Of a stretch of DNA of 64,000 nucleotides, positions 20,672 to 32,092 are shown in pieces. The stretch lies in NCBI GenBank assembly GCA_012064415.1, contig SSNU01000226.1, positions 186,001 through 250,000 on the forward strand, given 5' to 3'. The DNA comes from Gyrodactylus bullatarudis (Eukaryota > Platyhelminthes > Monogenea > Gyrodactylidea > Gyrodactylidae). Positions within the stretch are counted from its first letter, which is position 1; the number at the start of each line of letters is the position of its first letter. The notes below the pieces were generated by a model, which was not told the DNA's origin, searched no databases, and worked only from the letters and a program-made list of their open reading frames with translations. Both the position numbers and the translations under genes were made by a program.

Positions 20672-22682
20672 TTTTTATCCATCTTATTCAAAAATAACTC
20701 ATTCAATTGTGATCTTTTCTATTCTATTATAACTGAGTCTACTCGCACTACGATGAACTCGCAAAAATTTTTCAATGAGGCCTCCAATTTTGAATTTATC
20801 GCACTCAAAGCCTTTGAAGATAATGTTATATCTGATCTTAGATCCAATCCTCAAAAGGGTTGGTCTAACTTCAGAAAATTACTTAATATTAATAAAACCT
20901 CCTCTATCACTAATTTCTCCTCCCTTTCTGACCAGGATTTTTGTGATAAAATTAATCTCCATTTTGAAAACTCTTTTGGGAAAAAAGAATCTATTGACTA
21001 CCTGTCTACTGACTCTAATCCCCCTTTCATAACTGTTACAGATCTTCAAAATTTAATTGATTCCTGTAAAAATCCCAAGAGAATTGATGCTCACTTTAAC
21101 TCCCTCAACTTGATAAATTCTCTCTCACAATCTTTTCTTATCAATCTATCTAACTACTTTAACTGCTGTATCTCCAATTGCTTCCTACCGGCCGACTGGC
21201 TTATTGTGAAAATTACTCCCATTCCGAAGAAGAAAAAATATTCAGACTTCTCTCATCTCAGGCCGATCTCATCGCTGAATATTTTTTTAACAATTATTGA
21301 CCGATTTTTAACGACTGAAATTAAATCATCATTGCCAGTGCAATTCCCTGATTCATCCCAGTTCGGTTTCCTTCCTAATAAAAGCACTTCAAGCAATTTG
21401 CTCACTTGCCTGGATTTCTCCCTACCTATATTAAACTCCAAATCATACCTCATAATTCATTATCTGGACATTTCCATGGCTTTTGATAAGTTAAAATTTT
21501 CATATATTAGAAAAAAACTAATTGAACTCGATATTAATCCTTTTATTATAAATTTAACCATGTACTTCCTTATAAATAGAATGCAATATGTTTCATTCAA
21601 CTCCACCACGAGTAATCTAGTTAAAATTAATTCTGGGGTTCCCCAAGGATCAACTATCGGCCCTCTTCTTTTTAATCTTTGCTTCGCTGATATTCAGCTC
21701 TCTAAGGATATTGAGGGTGTCCTTTTAAAATATGCTGATGATTTGAAATTCATCTTTAAAGTAAATAATGCTTTAGACATTATTAAAATAAATCACAACT
21801 TCTCACTTCTTAAAGATTCCCTTGAGGCCATGGGGCTCTATATTAATAGAGATAAATGCAAAATTATGCTCCCATCTGGTCTCCCTGCAACCCTCATGGA
21901 ATCGCTTCTACTTCCTGGAGAAATTGTCTCCTTTACTTCTGACCTCGGTTTCAGTATAACATCAAATCTTAAATTAGACCCTTTCTCAAACATATCTAGA
22001 ATAAATTCACTTATTTACACTATTAAAAAATTCTCCTTGTCCAGTGAAGTAAGACTAAAAGCTTACAAATCACTGGTCTTTCCGCTTTTCGACTACACTT
22101 TCCCCCTCTTGCCTGATTTAAATAATTCCCAATGTCTATCTATTGAGCGTATCCAATATAGATTTCTTCATTCAATTTTTCCCCATTTAGACTCATACAA
22201 TGCACTCATCTCTATCTCAGGGCTTAATCCGCTCTGGGTTCGCAGATATGCATTCTTAGTTAAAAAATTCTCTGAATCTTATTCTATTGTGGATAGCAAT
22301 TATTCTCTCAGAAATGTGAAATATAAACCTAATTTTTTGTTGAATTCCTTCAATAAAATATTTTCAAAATACAAATTATCTGATTGTGAAAACTTGACTA
22401 ATCTTAAATTAGTCATGTCCCACATCAGATCTAACCTTGATTATTCCAAGTCTTTGCTCTATTCTTATCTTCATTAGTAATTACTGCCAGATGATTAATG
22501 ATTTGCTTTCAGACACTAGAGTTTCTGTTCATCCATTTCACTCATTTTATTGCCATTTATTTTATTACATTTGAAAAGACTACAAGATCCAGATTTATTT
22601 CATTCTATTGATCAGATTAACTTACATTTATTTTGTACACATTATTTTATATTTCAATATAAGGCTTTATCTAACAAAAAAA
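20672..22682 (+). mobile_element. Inner non-LTR element, 5'-truncated
   Basis: Inserted into the related copy at the codon for Asn-Leu of DCENLTNL; AATCT at 20667-20671 and 22683-22687 is a plausible short target duplication. It has one long RT frame, a 3' UTR of about 200 bp and the terminus TCTAACAAAAAAAA (22669-22682), identical to that of the outer element. The endonuclease domain expected at the 5' end is missing. Confidence 0.85.
20753..22477 (+). CDS. Reverse transcriptase of a non-LTR retrotransposon
   Basis: A 574-residue open frame that extends in frame some 80 bases upstream of the chosen ATG, so the true start is lost with the truncated 5' end. RT motifs in order: HLRPISSLN (about residue 165), FGFLPNKST, motif A LDISMAFDKL (about 240), motif B SGVPQGSTIGPLLFN (about 298) and the catalytic YADD (about 328). 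A Jockey/CR1-like C-terminal region follows. It would copy element RNA into DNA at a nicked target. No endonuclease domain and no zinc knuckles are visible. The frame has no stop, so this is the youngest copy here, but it is dead on arrival without its 5' end. Confidence 0.85.
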   Translation: MNSQKFFNEASNFEFIALKAFEDNVISDLRSNPQKGWSNFRKLLNINKTSSITNFSSLSDQDFCDKINLHFENSFGKKESIDYLSTDSNPPFITVTDLQNLIDSCKNPKRIDAHFNSLNLINSLSQSFLINLSNYFNCCISNCFLPADWLIVKITPIPKKKKYSDFSHLRPISSLNIFLTIIDRFLTTEIKSSLPVQFPDSSQFGFLPNKSTSSNLLTCLDFSLPILNSKSYLIIHYLDISMAFDKLKFSYIRKKLIELDINPFIINLTMYFLINRMQYVSFNSTTSNLVKINSGVPQGSTIGPLLFNLCFADIQLSKDIEGVLLKYADDLKFIFKVNNALDIIKINHNFSLLKDSLEAMGLYINRDKCKIMLPSGLPATLMESLLLPGEIVSFTSDLGFSITSNLKLDPFSNISRINSLIYTIKKFSLSSEVRLKAYKSLVFPLFDYTFPLLPDLNNSQCLSIERIQYRFLHSIFPHLDSYNALISISGLNPLWVRRYAFLVKKFSESYSIVDSNYSLRNVKYKPNFLLNSFNKIFSKYKLSDCENLTNLKLVMSHIRSNLDYSKSLLYSYLH

Positions 22683-23000
22683 AATCTAAAATTAGTAATG
22701 TCTCACATTAGATTCAAATTAGATTATTCCATTGCCCTTCTCTATTCTTATCTTCAGATGATCAATGAATTTATTACAGATTTACAAGTTTTTATTTTTC
22801 AATTTTAATTGTACATTGACAAATAAACCAGTTACATTATTTCATATTTTGTCATTCACAAGGATATTATGTACAGAGTCTTTATATTTATTCTAAAATT
22901 TATTTTTTTCTATATCAATAAATACATTGTCTAACAAAAAAAATAACTCCGGAATTCAATTTTGGTAATTTTGAAAATGGTCTGAGATATAATTGTGTTA

Positions 23001-23215
23001 TTGAATTTCCCATCTACTAACAAGTAGATGAAAACAAAATTTTACTAGTCTTGGTTATTTTATTCAAGTTTAGATATCTTCTTGATACTTTTTGGTATTT
23101 TTGAAATTTGTTTAGCGTAAATTATAAAATAGATTGTGTGATATTGTTGAGACCTGCGAAATAACTGAGAATTTCTGACTTTGAATAATCGCCCTATATA
23201 GGAGAGGGTTAATTT
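23001..23215 (+). repeat. Dispersed repeat (family S), copy 1
   Basis: About 215 bp shared with 34931-35150, including GTTATTTTATTCAAGTTTAG, TTTTTGGTAT and TTGAGACCTGCGxAATAACT blocks. Non-coding. A hammerhead-like core is discussed among the rejected items. Confidence 0.65.
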
Positions 23216-26200
23216 CGATTTTTGGGACTAAGAATTTTTCTACTTTCCAAAATTTATTTTCGTATCTAGGTTTGTCTTTATCATAAAAGTGATTTAATTA
23301 CGGAAAAAAAATAAATCTTTAGTCATTTCGCCTTTTAGGACTATAGATAAAGGTGTTACTGTAGATGTTAAACTCGATATATTTGAGTCTTGAATAGGTG
23401 CGAAAAATCAAAGTAATTTTACACACCTATCAAAATTTACCTTATCATCTCACCTGAATATATATATTCACTGTAAGTATAGATAAATCTGAGATTTACG
23501 ATAACACCTCAAATTAGCACCTTCCAAGGTACGAAGTTACTCTTTTGAAGAGAGCGTTTTCACATGACCTAACCTTAAAATAGAAAAATGTATGCAATTC
23601 TTTCAGACGTAAAGATTATTCAGAGATAGACAAATAATTTCGATATTTCAAAGTGATATGAAATGATTTTTGTCAAAATCAAAATTAAGCTATATGAAAA
23701 AAGAATAATTCCTAAAAACTGGATAAAGTTTATAACGTTTAAACTGATCTCAAACTTAAGTCAATGCACATCAACAGAATTCGTTTTTTTCAAGAAAAAA
23801 GTTGATAAAGTTTATCAGATCTATTAGGGATGTTATTTATAAAACACTTTGGTAACTATGCCACTCTATCAGTAAATATTTAGGTTTCTCTCAAATATAA
23901 ATACTTGTAACCGAATACAAAATAGGAAAAAATCATGTTTACATTTCGACAAAGTTTTTTTTCAGGACAAAATACAAACATGATGAAAATTAAACCAAAG
24001 AATATAAAAAAATTTGGATACCTATGGCTTTTATTCTGGCTCAGTTACACTTACCATGGCGATAGAAAATCTTTCTCCAACTTGTATTGGATTTCTTATT
24101 CAAATAAAAAGAACGGTGGAATATGAGGAAAATTTGTATTATTACCAACCAAACCAGTGGGAGGGTACGAAATGCGACGTGATTGCGAAACATGATCTAT
24201 CGTGTTCTCTTCTACCTCTCTTTATGTCATTTTTGTTTTTCCCTTTGACTTTGCTTTTCTAAGTTGTAGTTGTCCAAAGGGCCTGTTAATTTAAAAGGCA
24301 ATTTGATCCCCAGAAAGCATCGAACTTAAATGGAAAAGGTCGGCTTAAGCAAGCCCTTTTTATTTTAAAGTAAAAACACTTCTAACACTTGAGAGTCAAA
24401 ACAATGATGGAAAATAAGTGTGTGTTCAACAAGTTTTTAGTATTGTCCCTTCCGTAATCACATTTCAATTGTTGGGAATTATCAACAGGTCAATTAAGAC
24501 TTGGTATTTCTCACATTAAAACTTGATTTTGAACTCTTTTTTTTACTCCGTCAGTTATCTTATTAATTCTTATCATTACTAAAAACTTTTTCTTATCATG
24601 AAATCTTCTTGGTAAGTTGAAAGAGATTTAAGCTGTGAGAAAACCTCCCTATCATTACCAATCTATTTGTTGATGTTCATGTTTTTCTTGCTGGCTCTAA
24701 TCTTGGCGTGAAATCAGTTTAGGGGAAATTGTATCTCTTACGTTAAATTAACTAGAAAAACAATAGATGGTATATAGGGGAAAAGAGAGTTTTTCTTCAT
24801 CTTCTTCTCAAGAAAATTAGCTTCAAACTAACAGAATAGTTTTCTCTTTATATTTCCAAAACATTGTTGACTGCATGCTTGTAGTACGTTCAATGAATAT
24901 TGTATTACTTGTAAGAGGAATAAATGGGGAAGTATTATGAATATCTATCTAGCCTGATAGAAGACACATCACATGAAGAGAAGAAATCGGCCAAAGATTG
25001 ATTACAACCATTCTCTGTTTATATATCCTTAACCAATAGGATGTACATTACTTGCTATAGCTGTCAAAAATATTCTATTCTCCCATTGGGAGCATATAAG
25101 GAATTAGGGAATGAGTGTTTTTGGCATTACACTGTGTGCATAGCCCATTCTCCCTTATAGAATCATGCTTATTATTATTAATGAAATTCTTTTTAGTTTG
25201 AAAAAGGAAAAATTTTCCAGCCATCAGCTAGCCTATTCCTGTAAGAGAATATCTTTTAAAACTAAAGATTTCCTAATCTATGAAAAACATGAAGCAACTA
25301 CAATATTCATCAATGAAATGATTCATTTTTAACATGTTTTCAAATTATTCAACAAAATTTTATAATTAGTTATTTTAGTTACAAGAATCCCCAGATTTTT
25401 CATCCAATTGGAGTTAAAGTTGTAAATAAATACGCTTCGTCCTCTTCAAGCCAGGTTCAAACTGAAAACCATTACTGAGAGAACTGTTCTACATCAGAAG
25501 TTAGATCAAATAGGTGTTTATTTTTGGTTAACTGGGAATTATATATTTGAGTTACGTTGAGTGATGATCTAACCAACCTCCTTCCAGAAGATCTTTTCAG
25601 CAACTTATTTTTACGTTTTTATATTAAAGCTATTCTGGAAATAGTCTTCGCATATGCCGAAACCAAGAAACTATTCATCTTTCAACAAAATTGAAGAAAA
25701 AAATATAAAAAGAATGAATTAAATTTAAGATTAAAAAATTTTGTGATCTGATGATCCATTATTAAAGATTTTAGAGAAAAATTGATTTGGGGACAAGGAC
25801 AATATCAAAAAGTTTCGTTGAGTAAAATCAAAAGGCCAAGTTTCAATTCTAAAATTTAGTAATCCCTTTTATTCTTATTGAAAAAAAGGGTAAAATTTTC
25901 ATTTCATCTCAGTAAATGCATTTTAATCAAACCTGAAACTTTATTTATTTAATTATTTCATCGAAAGATAGTCGTATCCATATAGAGGGAAAAAATCAAT
26001 ATTCGGAAAGTTTACAAGATAAAATCGATAGTTATCTCACTCATAGATTTGTATACCTCAAAAAGGAGAATATATATCTAAACAATGTAAAACTTGAAAA
26101 AATGTGTATCTCCTGTCAAAAACAATTTGCTGGGATATAAATCAATTTAGTTCGTTTTCCAGAGCATTCTCACTAATACTCTGTTATCCAGTCAGGAAAA

Positions 26201-28586
26201 GAAAGAGCAGAATTTCTCTGCAAAAACCAGTGAATTTATTACACTAGAGTTTGACTTCTTCTTCAGTCTCCCGAGTTCTCACCTTGTGGCAATTTTAGTC
26301 TCTTCTCAAAATCAACACTATTCAAGAACAAAACTAGTAAAAGATAAAATCAGGATTAATGGTGAAAAAGAGAAAAAAATTTAAAAAAACTCATTTCTCA
26401 TGATTGGGAAAAAAGATTAACCTGAATAATGGAGGCAAAAAGAGTCGTACTGTCTCATTTTCAAATCACTGACTTCAGGTGTTCTTTTATTATCCTGAAT
26501 GCTATGAATCAATGAATTGAGTGAATAGAATCTCTATTATCGGTCCACATGTGCTAGGAAAAATTAATTTTAAAGTTTTCTTTTATTGAGTACATTGTAA
26601 AGAACAAAGTTTGGTACGAGTTAATTTTGAAAAAATATGCATTAGGGTAATACAGAATTTCATGTTCCATGCCCTGATCAAATATGTTCATGGATTAACC
26701 GAGAAAAATTCATTTTGGAAAGTCCTATTGAAAAAAATTATATTCAAATCTACAAAAGTTCCTAAAATCGTTAAAGTTATCCTTACTATAAATTAGAGAG
26801 AGGCATTTTTTTAACTTCCGGATGTGCAGAGCTCCTTTTAAAGAGAATTTTTCAACGTTAAAAAGTTTCGATTAAGCCATGTATTTTAAATTTTGTTCAG
26901 ATACCCCAAATCGAAATTGAAAATGCCGATTTTTGAATTAGCGCCAAAAATTTTCAATGAATTTGTCTAATACGATCGATCAAAATCTGAATTTTGAGCC
27001 ATTTGAATGCAATTTTAAAGAGAAATAGGTTCATTAGGTATTTAAAAATTTTTAATCATCAATGTATTTTCTTCTAAAAAATTCCGATCAATTCGGGATT
27101 TGTTGAAGATGTTTGAGATGATGGGATTTTGGGGTATCAGAGAATTAAAAATTTCGAATTTAGATTTCATAAATGGCATTTCCTAAGTTAGATCTAACAA
27201 ATTCGCATTGCTGCCGAAAAATTGTTCGGAGAAAAAATATTTGACTCGCCCTACTCTAAATATTTCTCAATAAAAAAATTAACTTGAAATTTTGTAAAAC
27301 CTATTCAAAAATCTTAATTCATTGAAAATTATCTCGGCATAATGATGAATAGAATTTATTCTTTCAAATTTGAAGTAGACGAATAGCTTCAGATAATACC
27401 ATTTACAAGAGTAAAAATTGCATTTGAGCATAATTTTAACAAGGAGATAATCAATTCTGAGTTCTGATCAGATATTAGGAATCATTTTTCTAAAGTTATC
27501 CTGATTGATGAATTTAGGTAGCTTTGGATTTTAAAAAGCGTTCTCTCATAACTTGATGCATTTGTTGCAAATTAAAAAATCATGAAACAGAATTTACATT
27601 ATCTAGAGTTTTTAATTTCTTTTTGGATGCTAATGCAAGTAGCTATCATGTTCATACGGTATGGTATTAGTCCTTAAATTCAATCATTCTCTCTTGTAGA
27701 TATCATAAATAATAAAGACGTCTGGCAAGTGCTTCATTCCCAACATAGTCAGCGCATCAGGTTGTAATAAAAGCTTGTTACCAAAAAATATTTTGTGCAA
27801 TTACGAAAAAATAACATAAATTATTATTACAAAAAAATGTTAACCAGGTGGAGGCTGTTTTTAGATAGAATCAAACACCTATTTATTATAGTTTTTTCTC
27901 TATACAAGTCAGGTCTAATTAGGCTTACAGATCACATCATGTGTTTGCAATCTTTTATTGTGGCTCTCTAATAATAAGATTGATTATTAATTGGATTTTT
28001 AATAAGGGGAGTTTTAATTAAAGGAAACAATGACTTTTGTTCTACTCGGGATGATGGCCCAGCATAATTCCTTGTAAGTTGTTTTTAGCGCAAAGAATAT
28101 TCAAAACATAAAACATAAAGATTGTAGAGAGAAAAACATTCTATTAGGAACTTTCTTGACATTTTAATGGGAAAGAAAGCGAGAAGAATGAAATGATGGA
28201 ACTAGGTGCTTATCTCATTCTTTTATTGCAAACATTGGTAGGTTTACCTTTTAGTAAGAGAAATAAATTGATAACCACACTGTGACGGATTTATAACCTT
28301 TACCATTTGAAGGAGGGAAACATTCTTATGAAAAGTCAAGTTTTACCTGTCATGAAATTGTAAAAAAGCATTTTTCCCAATTCATACATAAATGCAAATG
28401 ATGGAAAACACTTTTATTGCGTAGATTTACTCCACCAGTATTTTTGAGTTCTTCAAGACTTTCTATAAACCTTTGGGCATTATTAACATTACATACCATT
28501 AGACTTACTTTACAGTCAAATATCTATATCATTAGGGCCACAATTAAAAACTTTATTTATCCAGAAATCTGCCAAATCAAAATATC

Positions 28587-28900
28587 ATATATAAAGTTGG
28601 TTGATATGAAGTTGGGAATCTATGATTTTTACACAAATTTCGATATTTTCATCAAGAATCGAATTTTTTAAAGATTTTTTGGAATCCTTCTCATGTTGCC
28701 CACTTTTACGATTCGAAGAATAAAATTCTGAAAAAAAAATTTTCAATGAAAAAAATGGCCATTTTTCAAATTTCGATTTGGCCTCAAAATCCTATTTTTT
28801 CGAACTTGAAACCGAAAAGTTTTATTGATTTGAAAGTCTGAGGTTGATCAAAAGAGGGTTTTCAAGATTATGATTTAGTAGCAAAGGTTTGAAGAATAGA
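28587..28900 (+). repeat. Family-R repeat copy
   Basis: Begins AAGTTGGTTGATATGAAGTTGGGAATC and follows the left arm of the 3469-4192 hairpin through the TTTTTTGGAATC and GATCAAAAG landmarks with substantial divergence. Confidence 0.6.
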
Positions 28901-29120
28901 CATATGAAGCAAATTGATACGAATTCAAGAAAAAATATTTTTATCACAGCAGAGGATTTTGATTCCTTTTAGATGCTTCTTTGATACTTCTACCAATTAA
29001 AATAATATTTTCAGCTGTGAATTCTCAAGAAAATCAATCTGTTTTAGTTGAAATTTTAAACATAACAAAGCCTGTATAATGAAATATTTCTCTATCGTTG
29101 CAAGAAAGCACATAAATCGT

Positions 29121-29584
29121 AGACTTGGACGAAATTTTCCAAAATTTCTAAAATCATCCATCGATGGGATTAATTTATACTTTGATTATTTTAATATTAT
29201 CCCACCAAAATTCGCTTCAAAATACAATTTCTAGAATAAGATAAACAAAATTGTGAAAATTTTTAAATTAAAAACGTTCTCTTACCTATCAGAATTGTAA
29301 TATTTATGCAAAATAAGAGAATTTTCATTTTTAACTACTGAAAAAAAATTTTAATAGGATTTAAGTCATTTTTGCAACTTTTTATGAAGAAATAATGTGA
29401 ATTTAAGTTAAAATTATGAAAATAAAAAATAAACGTTTGAAAATTTTCACAATTTTGTTTATCATATTCCCGAAGTAAGGTATTTTGAAGCGAATTTTGC
29501 TGTGATAATATTAAAATACTTAAAGTATAAATTAATCCCATCGATGGGTGATTTTAGAAATTTTGGAAAATTTCGTCCAAGTCT
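29121..29584. repeat. 464-bp hairpin repeat
   Basis: Arms 29121 to about 29275 and about 29432 to 29584 are inverted copies of roughly 150 bp (outer end AGACTTGGACGAAATTTTCC and its complement), with a spacer of about 155 bp. It is unrelated in sequence to family R. The minus-strand frame at 29335-29541 is inside the structure and is not considered coding. Confidence 0.8.
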
Positions 29585-31059
29585 AATAAATTATACAACT
29601 GGCTATCTTTGACAAAAATTCCCCTTCTTCTTATTTTCTTTATTTTTCATCAATACTTACTTGTTCAGTATGCTTTTTTTCAATTGAAGATTGGAAAGGG
29701 ACGACTCATGTAGGCATATCCCTGCTCAAAAACAATACACGGTTGGTTTGGTAATCGTTGGGTGGAAACTGATTGATCAAAACATCTATACGACATGTCA
29801 TATCAGATGAGCTTAATCAATTAATTATAGGGTTTTCTCATGTCCAATCTTTAATTGTGTTTAGCCCTATCAATAGATATCGAAATAAATGGGATTTATA
29901 AAAATTTCTAGTTTATCATTATTAGTCGTAGTTGCGGAAATCAAAGAAAGAAATGATGATGTTACTAGTATATATATTTCTTCTAATTCTTATTTTGATT
30001 ATTAATTTTCTTACCAGCAAAATAAGAGTAAATGGACAGAAATAGAGGATATTGAAATCGATCCAATCGATATTAATTATCCTGATTAATTTCCTCTTGA
30101 TTATTCCTCAAATGAAAGACGGATATATATGACTTACTTAAAAAAAATAGTAAGGAATCGGCTACATTAATTCATTCAGTTCTTTTTTGAGGAGTAAAAT
30201 AGAATTTTCATTGAAAAAATACAATGCTATAGAAAGGAATACAGTAGAATTTGTACTGATTTCTATAATGGACATTCGTCATTATGTTGATGGAACTTTG
30301 AAATAGAAAGAAAAAAAACTACGAGTACAGAACAAAGTGGAGGGATAAATGAAATTAATTAGACCTAATTCCATTTTAGTGTCTTTTTTCACTTCTAATA
30401 CTCAAGTAAAATGTAATACGAATAGAAAATAAGTGGGAGGTAAATGTGGGGGAGGGTGGAGAGCCTTATGTTTCAATAGAGCTGGTAGGTAACTTTTAAT
30501 AGTAATAATACAATTGCATTAGGGTATTGCATTTAATTGAAATAAAAAGAATAATAATAATAAAAAGTTCTACTGGCTGGATAAACTTGCGTTGGGAAAG
30601 CGTAAGGATACTCGACTGAGGAAAAAACTAATCAATTAAGAATCAGGGGAAATTACAGAAAAATCAAGTGTGCATTGCTCATAAATTTTTGACTTTTTAT
30701 TCAGAGAGGTTAGAGAGTTTATTAAATCTCTTTCTTGTTTGATTTTCTTCTTCTATATATTTTTTTCTTACAATATTATTTCATATGAATATATAATAAA
30801 AGTGATGACACGAGGAAATACTCATTGTGACTCTTTTATAGCGATTAAAAATTTTCATACTATTTACAGTAATTGGATTTGAAATATTGATAATCTTGAT
30901 TACTGTTACACCTAGTTGAAAAGAAGGTGGGAATTTATGATGGTTGAAAAATTCTTAATTTTTTTATCGAATAAGCAAGATTTTTTGGATACTAGATAAA
31001 AATTTTATTGTTAGATTCTAAACTCATGTGGAAGGTTAGAGAACAACAAGCGTAAATTT

Positions 31060-31099
31060 GAGTGATAAACGTTGTATTTCGCCGGGTCTCTTCAGACTC
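31060..31099 (-). ncRNA. Hammerhead ribozyme motif in left PLE repeat
   Basis: On the minus strand: GAGU, CUGAAGA (31089-31095), an 8-nt stem II (GACCCGGC), GAAA, a stem III of AUACA/UUUAU with one mismatch, the AUC triplet and ACUC closing stem I. Located after the endonuclease frame in sense orientation, so it would sit in the 3' flank of the element RNA. Confidence 0.75.
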
Positions 31100-31227
31100 T
31101 ACCCCGGTTAACATATAAATACTATTACAATGCTCTATTTGGGACCTTCCATTGGTTCATTTTGGCTTCGCAACTTCTTTCAGAAGGGTGGAGAGCTTGC
31201 TGTGAAATTCATCTCTTGATCTGCTAA

Positions 31228-31932
31228 TTACTTTTGCCTTTTGAGAAAGTTGTCAATTTGTAACTGCCCACTGTACCTTTTTCGTTTTCTTTTGGTTGTT
31301 GAGCAGTTTTTCCTTTCTCTTTTATCACTAATTACAGGTTGACTGGTAATTTGATTATCAACTATTGTTGACTTCTCACTGGTTTCACATTTTGCCAATT
31401 CTGTAATAGTTGCTGGGGCTGTACACTGGATTTGAGAGAGAAGATTATCAGCTTTAGCTAACGTCTCATTAATTTCAGTTTCTTTTTCTGTCTCAATTCG
31501 TGTAGAGCACTGAGTAGGAGTTCCAACATCTAGCCTTAGAATTCTTCCGATCTTGGCAATCTGCTTGCTCTTGATGTGAACATCACGACCTTTGAATCCT
31601 AATTTATTTGCAAGTTCCTTGTGGACACACAGATTTGGTTTGAGCTTGGTGATGAAATGGCTCTCAGCGCAGCCCAAATTTGCTTGTCTGGTCTTGCTCG
31701 ATTCTGTTGGATTGACCTGGTATAAGATTTTGAAGTTCGACGCATCTGCGGAGTGACCTGTTGCCTCTAGATGGTGTTGAACTGCACTGTTATGTTTTGG
31801 CCTGAGGTGTTCTCTTACTCTCTCTCCAAGTGATCGGGTCGTTTGTCCAACATATGAAGATCCACATGAGCATTTGAAGTGGTCCAAAAGTGGAAGCCAA
31901 AATGAACCAATGGAAGGTCCCAAATAGAGCAT
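31228..31932 (-). CDS. Penelope-like element GIY-YIG endonuclease with basic tail
   Basis: A 234-residue frame. The first ~20 residues derive from the terminal repeat, showing 5' truncation. The GIY-YIG nuclease of PLEs follows: FKCSCGSSYVGQTTRSLGER (catalytic Tyr, then Arg in RSLGERVREH), a CAESHFI block supplying the Glu, and KLKPNLC supplying the Asn. The enzyme nicks target DNA to prime reverse transcription. A conserved block (KQIAKIGRILRLDVGTP), a low-complexity Thr/Glu-rich linker and a C-terminus with consecutive basic residues then SGQLQIDNFLKRQK follow. The tail recurs in two other broken copies here, and its QxxIxxFL core resembles a PCNA-interacting peptide. The full-length protein would have an RT domain upstream, absent here. 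Confidence 0.85.
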   Translation of the reverse strand: MLYLGPSIGSFWLPLLDHFKCSCGSSYVGQTTRSLGERVREHLRPKHNSAVQHHLEATGHSADASNFKILYQVNPTESSKTRQANLGCAESHFITKLKPNLCVHKELANKLGFKGRDVHIKSKQIAKIGRILRLDVGTPTQCSTRIETEKETEINETLAKADNLLSQIQCTAPATITELAKCETSEKSTIVDNQITSQPVISDKRERKNCSTTKRKRKRYSGQLQIDNFLKRQK

Positions 31933-31962
31933 TGTAATAGTATTTATATGTTAACCGGGGTA

Positions 31963-32002
31963 GAGTCTGAAGAGACCCGGCGAAATACAACGTTTATCAC
32001 TC
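31963..32002 (+). ncRNA. Hammerhead ribozyme motif in right PLE repeat
   Basis: Mirror image of the 31060-31099 motif: GAGU 31963-31966, CUGAAGA 31967-31973, stem II 31974-31981, GAAA 31982-31985, stem III to 31997, predicted cleavage after C31998, ACUC 31999-32002. It is antisense to the endonuclease frame because the terminal repeats are inverted. Confidence 0.75.
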
Positions 32003-32092
32003 AAATTTACGCTTGTTGTTCTCTAACCTTCCACATGAGTTTAGAATCTAACAATAATATTCTTGATGAGGTTCGACAATATTATCATACAA

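Larger units (their letters stand above)
20236..22945 (+). mobile_element. Outer non-LTR element, split by a younger copy
   Basis: The 3' part of a LINE is read at 20236-20671 (…KKFSLS, ERIQYRFLHSIYPHLDSYN, SGLQPLWVRRYAFLVKKF, up to DCENLTNL) and resumes at 22686 (LKLVMSHIRFKLDYS). It ends with TCTAACAAAAAAAA at about 22929-22943. The gap is filled by a second element of the same family. Its 5' end could not be defined. Confidence 0.8.
23216..31007. other. Gene desert
   Basis: I find no convincing exon in nearly 8 kb. Recognisable contents are a family-T-like stretch (26870-27030), a family-R copy (28587-28900), a hairpin repeat (29121-29584) and the start of a family-R copy at 30907 that is interrupted by the PLE at 31008. 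Short open frames (for example 24014-24262) show no recognisable protein features. Confidence 0.5.
31008..32092 (-). mobile_element. Penelope-like element, 5'-truncated, with inverted terminal repeats
   Basis: Inverted terminal repeats of about 162 bp (31008-31169 and 31893-32055) flank the endonuclease-encoding 3' part of a PLE. The right end continues with the terminus also seen at 5646 (GATGAGGTTCGACAATATTATC). ATAAAAATTTTA is duplicated at 30996-31007 and 32093-32104, marking a 12-bp target duplication. The insertion split a family-R repeat, whose halves lie on either side. The reverse transcriptase part is missing. Confidence 0.85.

Noticed and set aside
23140..23175. Hammerhead-like string TTGTTGAGACCTGCGAAATAAC (also near 35061-35090)
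   Set aside because: The GAAA box is present in one copy, but CUGANGA is altered (UUGUUGA/CUGUUGA) in both, and I could not draw stems I and III. It may be a decayed relative or chance.
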